Part shown: positions 1 to 7,528 of the stretch, piece after piece | Position numbering within the stretch: the stretch's first letter is position 1 | Layout of the letters: each line of letters begins with the position of its first letter | Origin: Treponema sp. | Lineage (GTDB): Bacteria; Spirochaetota; Spirochaetia; Treponematales; Breznakiellaceae | DNA: 15,029 nucleotides | Assembly (NCBI GenBank): GCA_020216655.1 | Contig: JAIWNU010000136.1 | Coordinates: forward strand, 1-15,029 | Direction: 5' to 3' | Translations under genes and position numbers: made by a program | Notes under the pieces: model-generated | The model's database searches: none | The model's input: the letters and a program-made list of their open reading frames with translations, nothing else | Told to the model about the DNA's origin: nothing

Positions 1-1
1 T

Positions 2-2131
2 TTTGAATGTACAAAGGCTGGCGCTGAGGTTCGTTTTGAAAATACAGCAGCCCCGACCATACAGCGGATTAAGACCGGCGGAATATTTAGGGTGAAAGGA
101 ACAGCGCTAAATCGAATCACCCTTAACCGGCTAACCAATTCGGGCTTTCCCGGAAGCCCCCCTGCAGATCCGGCTGATGATCAGCATTTCTGGTTCTTTG
201 AGCTTATTCCCGGTGCAAGTCTTGATATGGAGTACGTGGATGTCTACTATTCCAATGCCCGGCAATACCCGGTTTCGGTGCCGCCGAATGTGAAGGCAAC
301 CCCTTATGCAACGTATTATAGTTATAAATGGCTTGATAACTGGTTTGCTATCTATAGTTACACCGAAGATTCAAACTATAACGGGAAAATCGACCGGATC
401 CGGGTGGAATGTGAAGGATCTATCGCAAATGATTTTACTGAATTCCGGGTAGAGGTTAAAAATAAGGATACCGGCGAAGCCTACCAGGTAACTGGCTACA
501 GCAGACCCGAACCGGGAGCAAATTTCTATATATATCTACAGGAAAAGCCCAACCTGGACGGAGGGGTCGTGCTTCTTTGGCGGGTTGTGCAGAACACAAG
601 CCTGCGGGATGGTACGGTAGGGGATAAATTAGTAGGGAATCTCGGCTCCAATGATTCCTTGCTGATGGACCAAAATGATGTTGACTTTGGAGACTGGATG
701 ATCACCATCGATACGGTCTGGCCGATGGTGGGCTACACCCTGGCTGTACCAGGACAGAGCCAAGTCTTTATCCAATTCTCTGAACCGGTGGTTACGAATA
801 CGGGTGCTGCTCCGGCGGTATCAGATTTGGGTCTGAACAGTGGGCTTATAGTTGTTTCCGGGAGCGGCAATGGTATCCGGGAAGCCCTGGGAGATACGGC
901 AACCCCGCCATCTGCTGCCGTTATTGCCGCGGGAGCTACAAACCTCAATCTTACGGCAAACTTAAAGGATATGGGTGGTGATCCCACTATATTCCCCAAT
1001 TGGAACACACTCTATGGTTCTGCTTCCGATTTTGGCGGGCAGATCATCGGTGCTCCGAATCCATCCTACCCGCCTGCAACGGGCTATACCGCATCGCCCG
1101 CCTCCTATGGCCGTTCCGTAACCCGGCCCGCCTTTGAACTGCAGGGTGGAGCGGGAAACGCCTCCCACCGCCTCTCCGACATTCTTATATCGGTGCCGCC
1201 GGCCAATGCGGCCGATGACCGTTACTATGTCTGGCCCCTTTGGGCCCGGGACAGCGTGACCACCGAAGTGCCGGAGGACCAATACGAAAGCGCCTTCCCC
1301 ACGGGGAAAGACGCGGCGGACCAAACCGTCGGCCTTGTGCGGGACTTTACCGGTACCCAGTGGCTGCGGGACCAGGACATTACCCTGCAAGCCCGGGTGA
1401 ACCCTGCTCTGTCGCCAGCGAACCTGTCCCTCCGCTTCGACAGTGCCGTGCCGGACAGTTTCCACGCTGCCGCGGCCAACGGCCCGGTGGGGCTCTGGCT
1501 CCCGGTCTTTAACAACGGCGGTCCAGCCGGGGCGGCCTTCTCGGGTATAGTCCCCTGGCCGAACGATGGTGTCCACGGGGGCGGCACGAGCCTCTATAGC
1601 GGGACCAAACAAGGTGCCGCCCTGCCGACGAGCGCCCTCTGGAACTTTACCATTCCCGCAAACGACCCCCGGGTTCGGAGCGTATCCACCCTGGAATTCT
1701 TCCTTACCCTGGACGACGGTAACAATGCGGATAACCCCCTCTATGTGGCCCGGCTCGATATTGCTCCCGGTGCGCCAATCCCGGCAGACTGGTACCGGAG
1801 GATTAAGCCCTTTAGCTTCGATATCCATGATGTCACGAAGCAGCGGAGCAACGCCACCATTCTGAACAATGTCATCGACCCGACCAAGGGAGAGCGGGTC
1901 CGGCTTTCGTACCAGCTTATACAGCCGGGGCAGGTAACTATCCAGGTCTTTACCCTCGACGGCGACCTGGTCCAGGTTCTGTACCGGGGCTACCGGCAGG
2001 CCGGGGATTATACCGCCAGTTGGGACGGAAAGAACCGGAGCGGCCGCGTTGTCGCCCGGGGCATGTACTTTATCCGGATCGTGGGCCCTGATATCGATGA
2101 AATCCGGAAAGTGCTGGTCGTAAAGGAATAA
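2..2131 (+). CDS. Large exported protein with Ig-like domains and C-terminal FlgD-type Ig domain (5' end missing)
   Basis: The reading frame is open from base 2, so the gene begins upstream of the window. The GTG at 92 is only an internal codon, because the frame before it encodes a normal-looking run (FECTKAGAEVRF...). About 709 residues are visible. A middle segment at about 720-800 (TVWPMVGYTL, then FIQFSEPV) resembles bacterial Ig-like domains of the Big_5 type. The last about 70 residues (1909-2128) match the FlgD Ig-like fold: VTIQVFTLDGDLV, then SWDGKNRSGRVVARGMYFIRI, then RKVLVVKE at the end. Such C-terminal domains are common in secreted or surface proteins of spirochaetes and Bacteroidetes. 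No catalytic motif was recognised, so the function is unknown and probably structural or adhesive. The half after about 1080 is clearly GC-richer than the half before it. Confidence 0.75.
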   Translation, partial: FECTKAGAEVRFENTAAPTIQRIKTGGIFRVKGTALNRITLNRLTNSGFPGSPPADPADDQHFWFFELIPGASLDMEYVDVYYSNARQYPVSVPPNVKATPYATYYSYKWLDNWFAIYSYTEDSNYNGKIDRIRVECEGSIANDFTEFRVEVKNKDTGEAYQVTGYSRPEPGANFYIYLQEKPNLDGGVVLLWRVVQNTSLRDGTVGDKLVGNLGSNDSLLMDQNDVDFGDWMITIDTVWPMVGYTLAVPGQSQVFIQFSEPVVTNTGAAPAVSDLGLNSGLIVVSGSGNGIREALGDTATPPSAAVIAAGATNLNLTANLKDMGGDPTIFPNWNTLYGSASDFGGQIIGAPNPSYPPATGYTASPASYGRSVTRPAFELQGGAGNASHRLSDILISVPPANAADDRYYVWPLWARDSVTTEVPEDQYESAFPTGKDAADQTVGLVRDFTGTQWLRDQDITLQARVNPALSPANLSLRFDSAVPDSFHAAAANGPVGLWLPVFNNGGPAGAAFSGIVPWPNDGVHGGGTSLYSGTKQGAALPTSALWNFTIPANDPRVRSVSTLEFFLTLDDGNNADNPLYVARLDIAPGAPIPADWYRRIKPFSFDIHDVTKQRSNATILNNVIDPTKGERVRLSYQLIQPGQVTIQVFTLDGDLVQVLYRGYRQAGDYTASWDGKNRSGRVVARGMYFIRIVGPDIDEIRKVLVVKE

Positions 2132-2138
2132 GCAAAAG

Positions 2139-2213
2139 GCAGCGGACCCTTACGGCTCCGTACGGATCTTTAAGAGCCATGCGGGACCGCTAAGAGCCGT
2201 AGGGATCCGCTGC
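2139..2213. repeat. Three-copy 18-bp repeat forming a long inverted repeat
   Basis: An approximately 18-base unit occurs three times after the stop codon of the first gene. It is inverted at 2141-2158 and direct at 2174-2191 (gagccatgcgggaccgct) and 2194-2211 (gagccgtagggatccgct). The outer arms 2139-2158 and 2194-2213 pair over about 20 bases with a few mismatches, and the inverted copy could pair with the middle copy instead. No T-run follows, so it is not a standard intrinsic terminator. It may stabilise the 3' end of the upstream transcript or be a decayed intergenic repeat. Confidence 0.7.
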
Positions 2214-2249
2214 TGCTTCATCAAATTAAAACAAAATGTCCTGCTTCCA

Positions 2250-2278
2250 TTGTACAGTCCGCAAATTTATCGTATGCT
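2250..2278 (+). promoter_or_regulatory. Probable sigma-70-type promoter of the NCS2 permease gene
   Basis: A TTGTAC -35-like box (2250-2255) and a TATGCT -10-like box (2273-2278) lie 17 bases apart. They match the consensus at 3 of 6 and 4 of 6 positions. The predicted transcription start, near 2285, falls on the first palindrome of the leader, about 50 bases before the start codon. The call rests only on matching and spacing. Confidence 0.4.
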
Positions 2279-2283
2279 GGCCT

Positions 2284-2313
2284 GCAAATCAGGCAAAATA
2301 CTTGATTTGCCTG
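2284..2313 (+). promoter_or_regulatory. Two overlapping palindromes at the permease transcript start (operator or leader switch)
   Basis: There are two perfect 8-base inverted repeats that share bases. GCAAATCA (2284-2291) pairs with TGATTTGC (2303-2310), and CAGGCAAA (2290-2297) pairs with TTTGCCTG (2306-2313). They cannot form together in RNA. As DNA, the first palindrome would straddle the predicted +1, a typical repressor operator position. No purine riboswitch core was recognised here. Confidence 0.5.
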
Positions 2314-2324
2314 CCCGTCTCGAT

Positions 2325-2329
2325 GGAGG
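2325..2329 (+). promoter_or_regulatory. Ribosome binding site that sets the permease start
   Basis: GGAGG ends directly before a TTG at 2330 but lies 6 bases before the GTG at 2336. The spacing selects GTG 2336 as the start codon over the TTG. Confidence 0.75.
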
Positions 2330-2335
2330 TTGAAA

Positions 2336-3625
2336 GTGGAACAATTGTTTAAACTAAAAGAGCACGGTACCACCGTCCGTACGGAAGTGATGGCTGGTAT
2401 AACCACCTTTATGACCATGGCTTACATTCTGGCGGTCAATCCGGGGATTCTGAGCGCGGCAGGAATGCCAGCCCAGTCGGTCTTTACCGCCACAGCTCTG
2501 GCCTCGGCCATTGCGACCATCTGCATGGCCCTGCTCGCAAACCTGCCTGTAGCCCTCGCTCCCGGCATGGGGCTCAATGCTTTCTTTGCCTTTACGGTTG
2601 TGCTTGGCATGGGATACCCCTGGCAGCTCGCGCTCACCGCGGTTTTCCTGGAAGGGCTTCTCTTTATCGTGCTTTCCCTCTTTAATGTCCGCGAAGCAAT
2701 TGTTAAGTCTATTCCGACCAACATTAAAAAGGCTGTTTCGGTCGGTATCGGCCTTTTCATTGCCTTCATCGGTATGCAGAATGCGGGGATTATTGTAAAG
2801 AACGATGCAACCCTGGTAGCCCTCGGCGCTATCAGCAAAGGTCCGGCTTTGGTAGCCCTTATCGGGCTTGTTTTGAGCGGTGTCCTCTTAGCCTTCCGTG
2901 TAAAAGGGGCCCTGCTTATCGGAATCCTCGGGACCACCATCATTGGTATTCCTTTTGGGGTCACCTCTGTACCTCAAAATTGGAACCCCCTCAGTATGCC
3001 TGCCGCTCCGCTTTTCCTCCAGTTCCAGTTTGATAAGATTTTCACCTTTGATTTCTTTATTGTGTTCTTTACCTTCCTGTTCGTAGATATTTTTGACACC
3101 ATCGGTACCCTGGTTGGTATTACCACCCAGGCTAAGTTGATAAAGGAAAACGGCGATATTCCCCGTGTAAAGCAGGCCCTCCTTTCAGACGCTATCGGTA
3201 CTGTGGCTGGTGCAGCCCTGGGTACCAGCACGGTAACAAGCTATATCGAAAGCGCTTCCGGCGTTGCCGAAGGTGGCCGCACCGGCTTTACCTCCCTGGT
3301 AACGGGACTGCTATTCCTGGTCGCCCTGTTCCTGTCGCCCCTCTTCCTGCTGGTGCCGGGAGCTGCAACCGCCCCAGCCCTTATTCTGGTTGGACTTTTC
3401 ATGATGGCGCCGGTCAAGGAAATTGACCTTACCGATTTTACCGAGGCTATTCCGGCCTTCCTGACCATGATTATGATGCCCCTTACCTACAGCATCGCAG
3501 AGGGCCTCGTGTTTGGTATCCTTTCTTACATCTTTATTAAGGCTTTAACCGGCAAATTTAAGGATATCACCATTGTCACCTGGATTGTGGGGATCCTCTT
3601 TGTGCTCAAGCACATTCTTGGCTAA
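2336..3625 (+). CDS. NCS2 family purine permease (AzgA/PbuG-like, hypoxanthine/guanine/adenine uptake)
   Basis: This is an inner-membrane permease of about 429 residues, the usual length for the AzgA-like branch of the NCS2 nucleobase transporters. Members import hypoxanthine, guanine or adenine with protons for purine salvage. The family N-terminus GITTFMTMAYILAVNPG lies near residues 21-37. VDIFDTIGTLVG, near residue 251, belongs to the substrate-binding half of the fold. ESASGVAEGGRTG starts near residue 305 and is diagnostic for this branch. Many hydrophobic helices follow one another along the whole length. The GTG start is chosen because GGAGG sits 6 bases upstream. The gene appears monocistronic, with its own probable promoter and palindromic leader upstream and a strong terminator downstream at 3730-3761. 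Which purine it carries cannot be read from the sequence. Confidence 0.93.
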   Translation: MEQLFKLKEHGTTVRTEVMAGITTFMTMAYILAVNPGILSAAGMPAQSVFTATALASAIATICMALLANLPVALAPGMGLNAFFAFTVVLGMGYPWQLALTAVFLEGLLFIVLSLFNVREAIVKSIPTNIKKAVSVGIGLFIAFIGMQNAGIIVKNDATLVALGAISKGPALVALIGLVLSGVLLAFRVKGALLIGILGTTIIGIPFGVTSVPQNWNPLSMPAAPLFLQFQFDKIFTFDFFIVFFTFLFVDIFDTIGTLVGITTQAKLIKENGDIPRVKQALLSDAIGTVAGAALGTSTVTSYIESASGVAEGGRTGFTSLVTGLLFLVALFLSPLFLLVPGAATAPALILVGLFMMAPVKEIDLTDFTEAIPAFLTMIMMPLTYSIAEGLVFGILSYIFIKALTGKFKDITIVTWIVGILFVLKHILG

Positions 3626-3634
3626 GGGGCTGTC

Positions 3635-3714
3635 GAAAAACCTGTTACTCTAAACGCGGCTAACGCAGGGTTTCAACGCCTGTGGCCGCGTTTTGAGGGT
3701 TGATCTGGTTTTTC
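3635..3714. repeat. Nested inverted repeat (REP/MITE-like) downstream of the permease
   Basis: The outer arms GAAAAACC (3635-3642) and GGTTTTTC (3707-3714) are perfectly inverted. The inner arms AAACGCGGC (3652-3660) and GCCGCGTTT (3685-3693) are also perfect, and extend outward through one mismatch to CTC/GAG. The symmetric nesting over about 80 bases looks like a small palindromic intergenic element or a transcript-stabilising hairpin. No second copy is present in the window. Confidence 0.55.
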
Positions 3715-3729
3715 ACAATTATGATTCAG

Positions 3730-3761
3730 GAGCGGAGGCAAAGGCCTTCGCTCTTTTTTTT
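3730..3761 (+). terminator. Rho-independent terminator of the NCS2 permease gene
   Basis: GAGCGGAGGC (3730-3739) pairs with GCCTTCGCTC (3744-3753) over ten base pairs with one G-T pair and a 4-base AAAG loop. Eight T residues follow at 3754-3761. This is a textbook intrinsic terminator. Confidence 0.9.
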
Positions 3762-3788
3762 GACAAATTGGGCAGGGGAATCTACTAT
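3760..3788 (+). promoter_or_regulatory. Promoter of the serA operon, abutting the terminator
   Basis: A perfect TTGACA -35 box (3760-3765) uses the last bases of the upstream terminator T-run. TACTAT (3783-3788; 4 of 6 matches) follows at an optimal 17-base spacing. Transcription would start near 3795, right at the Shine-Dalgarno sequence, giving a very short leader. Confidence 0.6.
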
Positions 3789-3795
3789 GAAAGTT

Positions 3796-3801
3796 AAGGA
3801 G
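3796..3801 (+). promoter_or_regulatory. Ribosome binding site that sets the serA start
   Basis: AAGGAG lies 5 bases before ATG 3807. The in-frame GTG at 3801 overlaps this site and so cannot be the start it serves. Confidence 0.8.
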
Positions 3802-3806
3802 TGAGT

Positions 3807-5021
3807 ATGGAAAATAGGGTGTTAGTGCTCGATGCGCTTCCTGATTGGGTTATGGCAAAACTTATGGATGCGGGCTGTTCGGTATTTGTAAAGGCCGGCC
3901 TGGCAGAAACGGAACATCCGGCGTTGCTTAAAGAAATCAATCCCCGAATATTGATTGTCCGCTCAACCAAGGTGAGCCGGGCTATGATCGAGGCCGCTTC
4001 TGACCTCAGCCTTATTATCCGCTCCGGTGCAGGATACAATACCATCGATGTGGCCGCCGCTTCTGAGCGGAGCATCTATGTATCCAACTGTCCCGGCAAA
4101 AACGCGATTGCCGTGGCGGAGCTCGCTATGGGCCTTATACTGGCCCTGGACCGGCGTATTCCCGATAATGTCAACGACTTGAGGCAGGGGCATTGGAATA
4201 AAAAGGAATACTCCAAAGCTAAAGGCCTTTATGGCAGGACCCTGGCAGTCATCGGAACCGGCAATATCGGCAAGGAAGTTATCCAGCGGGCGAAAGCCTT
4301 CGGTCTCCGTGTGGTGGCTTACAGCCGCTCTCTAACGCCTGAAGCTGCTGAGGCCCTCGGCGCAGTCTATGCCGCTAGCATCATCGATGCGGTCAAAGGG
4401 GCAGATGTGGTGAGCCTCCATTTAGCGCTGGCTCCGGAACTGAAAGGGGTTATCAACGCAGAGGTTTTTGGGGCTATGAAAGAGGGAGCTCTGTTCATCA
4501 ATACAAGCCGTGCTGAATTAGTTGATGAAGCGGCTCTTCTAAAAGCGATTACGGAGAAAAAGCTTAAGGTTGCTACCGACGTGTATCCCCAGGAGCCCGA
4601 ACAATCTGGTCCATTTCAGACGCCGCTCGCTGCCTTCCCCCAGGTGTACGGAACCCATCATATTGGGGCCAGCACCGAACAGGCCCAAAATGCGGTGGCG
4701 GAAGAAACGGTTCGGATTGTGAAGGAATACCTGCAAAACGGCCAGGTTCCTAATTGCGTTAATGTGATGGAAAAAACTCCGGCCCGCTACCTGCTTTCGG
4801 TCCGGCATAAGGACAAGGTCGGTGTGCTTGCGAATATACTTAGGGTAATCCGGGACAACAACATCAACGTCCAGCGGATGGAAAATATCATTTTTGCAGG
4901 AGCCCAGGGGGCCTGCGCGAATATTCAGATCGAAAAGCCCCTGTCACAGGAGCAGCTTGCCGCTCTCACCGGTTCTGGCGATGATATTTACGAGGCGATT
5001 ATAACTGAACTTAAGGATTAA
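3807..5021 (+). CDS. serA: D-3-phosphoglycerate dehydrogenase with C-terminal ACT domain
   Basis: A cytoplasmic NAD-dependent D-2-hydroxyacid dehydrogenase of 404 residues. The expected reaction is oxidation of 3-phosphoglycerate to 3-phosphohydroxypyruvate, the first step of serine synthesis. The Rossmann nucleotide-binding motif GTGNIG is at 150-155. The catalytic triad of the family is visible as Arg235 (NTSRAELVD), Glu263 (DVYPQEPE) and His285 (GTHHIGAST). A C-terminal ACT domain begins near residue 330 (LLSVRHKDKVGVLANIL) and normally gives serine feedback control. Length and layout fit the roughly 400-residue short SerA type. A 23-base gap leads into the aldehyde dehydrogenase gene, so the two are probably co-transcribed. 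No serC or serB lies nearby, so another D-2-hydroxyacid substrate remains possible; the ACT domain favours SerA. Confidence 0.87.
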   Translation: MENRVLVLDALPDWVMAKLMDAGCSVFVKAGLAETEHPALLKEINPRILIVRSTKVSRAMIEAASDLSLIIRSGAGYNTIDVAAASERSIYVSNCPGKNAIAVAELAMGLILALDRRIPDNVNDLRQGHWNKKEYSKAKGLYGRTLAVIGTGNIGKEVIQRAKAFGLRVVAYSRSLTPEAAEALGAVYAASIIDAVKGADVVSLHLALAPELKGVINAEVFGAMKEGALFINTSRAELVDEAALLKAITEKKLKVATDVYPQEPEQSGPFQTPLAAFPQVYGTHHIGASTEQAQNAVAEETVRIVKEYLQNGQVPNCVNVMEKTPARYLLSVRHKDKVGVLANILRVIRDNNINVQRMENIIFAGAQGACANIQIEKPLSQEQLAALTGSGDDIYEAIITELKD

Positions 5022-5044
5022 CAGCAGGGGGGCAGAGGGAGATC

Positions 5045-6568
5045 ATGAATAGAGCGGAACAATTAGTTCAGGACCGGATTGCCCAGGCACGGATTGCCCA
5101 GGCCCAATGGGCACAATCCTCTTGGCAGGAAAGAAAGCGCCTTATTTACAAGCTTGTCGAGTACCTTGCACAGCATGGGGAAGATCTGGCTGGGACAATA
5201 AGCCGTGAGAATGGGAAAACTCTGGTGGATGCCTTGGCAACGGAGATTGTGCCTGCGGCCCTGGCGGTCCGCTATTACTGCAAGCAAGGTATGCGGTTTA
5301 TGAAGCCCCAACCGGTGAAAGGCGGCAGCATACTCCTTGCAAACAAACGAAGCATCCTGTTTTACGAGCCCTACGGCGTGGTGGGCATTATTTCTCCCTG
5401 GAATTATCCCTTTGCCATTCCCTTCTCCGAGGTTGTCATGGCCCTCCTGGCGGGAAACGGAGTGCTCCTCAAAGTTGCCAGCAACACTTTAGAGGTCGGC
5501 AGGGCTCTCGCGGAAGCCTTTAAGAGCATTGATTTGCCCCAGGGCCTCTTTCAGTATATTGAGATCCCCGGCAAGGAAGCGGGTCCTGCCATGATTAATG
5601 GGGGAGTTGATAAGCTTTTCTTTACCGGTTCAACCGCGGTAGGCCGTGAGCTTATGGCCCTTGCCGCTCCGCATCTTGTTCCCCTTGTTTTGGAACTCGG
5701 CGGGGCCGATGCAGCGATTGTCCGAGCCGACGCAGACCTGGACCGGGCCGCCGCAGGGCTTGTATGGGCTGGGCTTTCCAACGCAGGCCAGTCCTGCGGC
5801 GGTGTTCAGCGGGTACTGGTACATCAAACTGTATACGACGAATTTCTTGGCCGCCTGTCACAGCGGGTGCAATCGCTGCGGGTCGGCCCCGCCTTCTCGG
5901 AGGGCGAAGTCCAGTGGGCCTGCGATATGGGATGTATGACAAGCGTGCAGCAGAAACAGGAAGTGGCAAGGCAAGTTCGAGCCTGTCTTGAGCGGGGGGC
6001 AAAAATCTACGCCCGAAGTCCTGGAGGTGATATGGACGGCGGGGGCCTTGATTTTCCAGCCCTGCTGCTTACCGACGTGAGTCCTGATATGCCAATTATG
6101 AGGGAAGAGATTTTCGGCCCTGTCATGGCAGTAGTCCCCGTCGCAGACGATGATGAGGCTATTGCGATCGCTAATGACTGCATCTACGGTCTAACCGGTT
6201 CGGTCTGGACCAGGGATCGTGGACGGGCTTTGGAACTGGCCCGCAGAATCAGGGCCGGAGCTGTCATGATTAACGACCACCTCATGTCCCACGGGCTCGC
6301 CGAGACCCCCTGGGGCGGCTTTGGAGCTTCGGGCTTAGGAAGGACCCATGGTGAGTTGGGGTTCCGGGAAATGCTGCAGCCCCAGGTCGTCGTTCAGGAC
6401 CTTTTACCAGGAGTAAAAAAGAACCTGTGGTGGCACCCCTATTCACGGAACGTTTTTGAGGGACTTCTTTCTATCCTTTTATTAACTGGGCAGCGGGGCT
6501 TTCGCAATAAAATAAAGGCCCTTGGAAGGCTTGTCCCATTCTTCTTCCGCTATTGGGATAGAAGTTGA
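5045..6568 (+). CDS. NAD(P)-dependent aldehyde dehydrogenase with hydrophobic C-terminal extension
   Basis: A member of the aldehyde dehydrogenase superfamily of 507 residues, oxidising an aldehyde to a carboxylate. The catalytic cysteine is Cys251 in NAGQSCGGVQRV and the general-base glutamate is Glu217 in LELGGADAAIV. Other family marks are PWNYPF near 120, FTGSTAVG near 195 and MREEIFGPV near 355. The usual KPSE of the cofactor site reads KVASNT, so cofactor preference cannot be inferred from it. After the core, about 60 residues (GVKKNLWWHPYSRN onward) are rich in aromatic, aliphatic and basic residues. This recalls the membrane-associated tail of fatty-aldehyde dehydrogenases, so a hydrophobic aldehyde is a reasonable guess. 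ATG 5045 follows a GAGGGAG site. The gene sits between serA and an AEC transporter gene with small gaps (23 and 28 bases). Confidence 0.9.
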   Translation: MNRAEQLVQDRIAQARIAQAQWAQSSWQERKRLIYKLVEYLAQHGEDLAGTISRENGKTLVDALATEIVPAALAVRYYCKQGMRFMKPQPVKGGSILLANKRSILFYEPYGVVGIISPWNYPFAIPFSEVVMALLAGNGVLLKVASNTLEVGRALAEAFKSIDLPQGLFQYIEIPGKEAGPAMINGGVDKLFFTGSTAVGRELMALAAPHLVPLVLELGGADAAIVRADADLDRAAAGLVWAGLSNAGQSCGGVQRVLVHQTVYDEFLGRLSQRVQSLRVGPAFSEGEVQWACDMGCMTSVQQKQEVARQVRACLERGAKIYARSPGGDMDGGGLDFPALLLTDVSPDMPIMREEIFGPVMAVVPVADDDEAIAIANDCIYGLTGSVWTRDRGRALELARRIRAGAVMINDHLMSHGLAETPWGGFGASGLGRTHGELGFREMLQPQVVVQDLLPGVKKNLWWHPYSRNVFEGLLSILLLTGQRGFRNKIKALGRLVPFFFRYWDRS

Positions 6569-6596
6569 TGGTATTTTCCGGTATACTGGCCAAGAC

Positions 6597-7517
6597 ATGA
6601 ACGTTATAAACCAGGTACTGGTACTCTTTTTTCTTATATTGATTGGCTATGGCGGGCGGAAATTCCGTATTATTGATGATAGGGCTGTAGGCTATTTTTC
6701 GTCCTTTGTACTTAATATATCTCTGCCTGCCCTTATCCTTGTTTCCTTGCAGCGGCCCTTTAGCAAAGAACTTTTAGGCGATGCGGGGCTTACCCTGTTT
6801 CTTTCTTTTGCGGCCTATGGGTTCTTCTTTCTTTTTGCGGTTCTATATCCCTTTTTTGTGCCCCTTTCCCGGAAGGAACGGGGCGTACACCGGTACGCCC
6901 TTATCTTTTCCAATGTGGGGTTTATGGGTTACCCGGTTGTGGAGGCCCTTTTAGGACAGAAGACGCTCTTTTATCTTGCTATTTATAATATTCCCTTTAA
7001 CTTTCTAGCCTTTTCCATCGGCGCCTGGCTTATAGCCCGTGAAGGGGAACGGCCCCTCATGCTGAATTGGAAAACCTTTATTAATCCCAGTGTGGTCGCC
7101 ACTGTGCTGGGTTTCTTGTTTTTTCTTGGTTCCGTTGCTTTTCCTGCCCCGGTGTTTCAGACCCTTAAGATGACCGGGGACATAACATCTCCCCTGTCTA
7201 TGATTGTGATTGGAACTATCTTGGGGAAAATGCCCTTCCGGTCGATATTGGGAAAATGGCAGCGCTATGCCACCACCGCAGCCCGCCTGGCACTATTACC
7301 GGCCTTGGTAGGCTTCGTTTTATATGCTGCCGGATTCCGCGGTCTTTTTCTCACGCTCCCCGTGATAGTAGCCGCCATGCCAGTGGCAGCAAACACCAGC
7401 ATATTAGCGGAAGTTTATGGGGCCGATGCGGAGAGCGCAAGCTCTTTGGTGTTTATTTCTACGCTGCTCTGCATCATTACTATTCCCCTGATCGCACTGG
7501 CCCTGGGGCTGCGATAA
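6597..7517 (+). CDS. AEC family (auxin efflux carrier-type) transporter
   Basis: An integral inner-membrane protein of 306 residues, the usual length for the AEC family with about ten helices. Bacterial members move organic acids such as malate or malonate. The sequence is strongly hydrophobic. Family marks are SNVGFMGYPVVEALLG near residue 105 and MPVAANTSILAEVYGAD from residue 261, followed by ASSLVFISTLLCIITIPL. ATG 6597 is chosen because the product then starts directly with the first membrane helix (MNVINQVLVLFFLILIGYG). A TTG at 6522 would overlap the dehydrogenase gene and add an unrelated leader. No strong Shine-Dalgarno sequence precedes the ATG. The gene is likely the last of the serA operon and ends 11 bases from a convergent gene. 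The substrate is unknown; the neighbours suggest a hydroxyacid or carboxylate. Confidence 0.88.
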   Translation: MNVINQVLVLFFLILIGYGGRKFRIIDDRAVGYFSSFVLNISLPALILVSLQRPFSKELLGDAGLTLFLSFAAYGFFFLFAVLYPFFVPLSRKERGVHRYALIFSNVGFMGYPVVEALLGQKTLFYLAIYNIPFNFLAFSIGAWLIAREGERPLMLNWKTFINPSVVATVLGFLFFLGSVAFPAPVFQTLKMTGDITSPLSMIVIGTILGKMPFRSILGKWQRYATTAARLALLPALVGFVLYAAGFRGLFLTLPVIVAAMPVAANTSILAEVYGADAESASSLVFISTLLCIITIPLIALALGLR

Positions 7518-7528
7518 AACTGAGAACC

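Noticed and set aside
962..1828. A long open frame (288 codons) antisense to the first gene
   Set aside because: It lies wholly opposite a real coding region of high GC, matches no recognisable family, and is rich in Gly, Arg and Val, as expected of a shadow frame.
92..2131. GTG at 92 as the start of the first gene
   Set aside because: The frame is open from base 2 with ordinary coding sequence, so the gene continues upstream of the window.
2214..2335. Purine riboswitch before the permease
   Set aside because: The conserved three-way-junction core was not found; only short palindromes are present.
2330..2336. TTG at 2330 as the permease start
   Set aside because: It directly touches GGAGG; GTG 2336 has the right 6-base spacing.
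2221..2418. Small minus-strand frame across the permease leader
   Set aside because: It overlaps the promoter, palindromes and start of a real gene and shows no ribosome site or family similarity.
5652..6002. Overlapping antisense and alternative frames within the aldehyde dehydrogenase gene
   Set aside because: They are shadows of the GC-rich dehydrogenase coding sequence.
6565..6597. A TATACT box just before the AEC transporter gene as a separate promoter
   Set aside because: No -35 box lies at a usable distance (TTGATG is only 11 bases away) and the start would fall almost on the ATG.
6522..6599. TTG at 6522 as the AEC transporter start
   Set aside because: It would overlap the dehydrogenase gene and add 25 residues unlike the family N-terminus.
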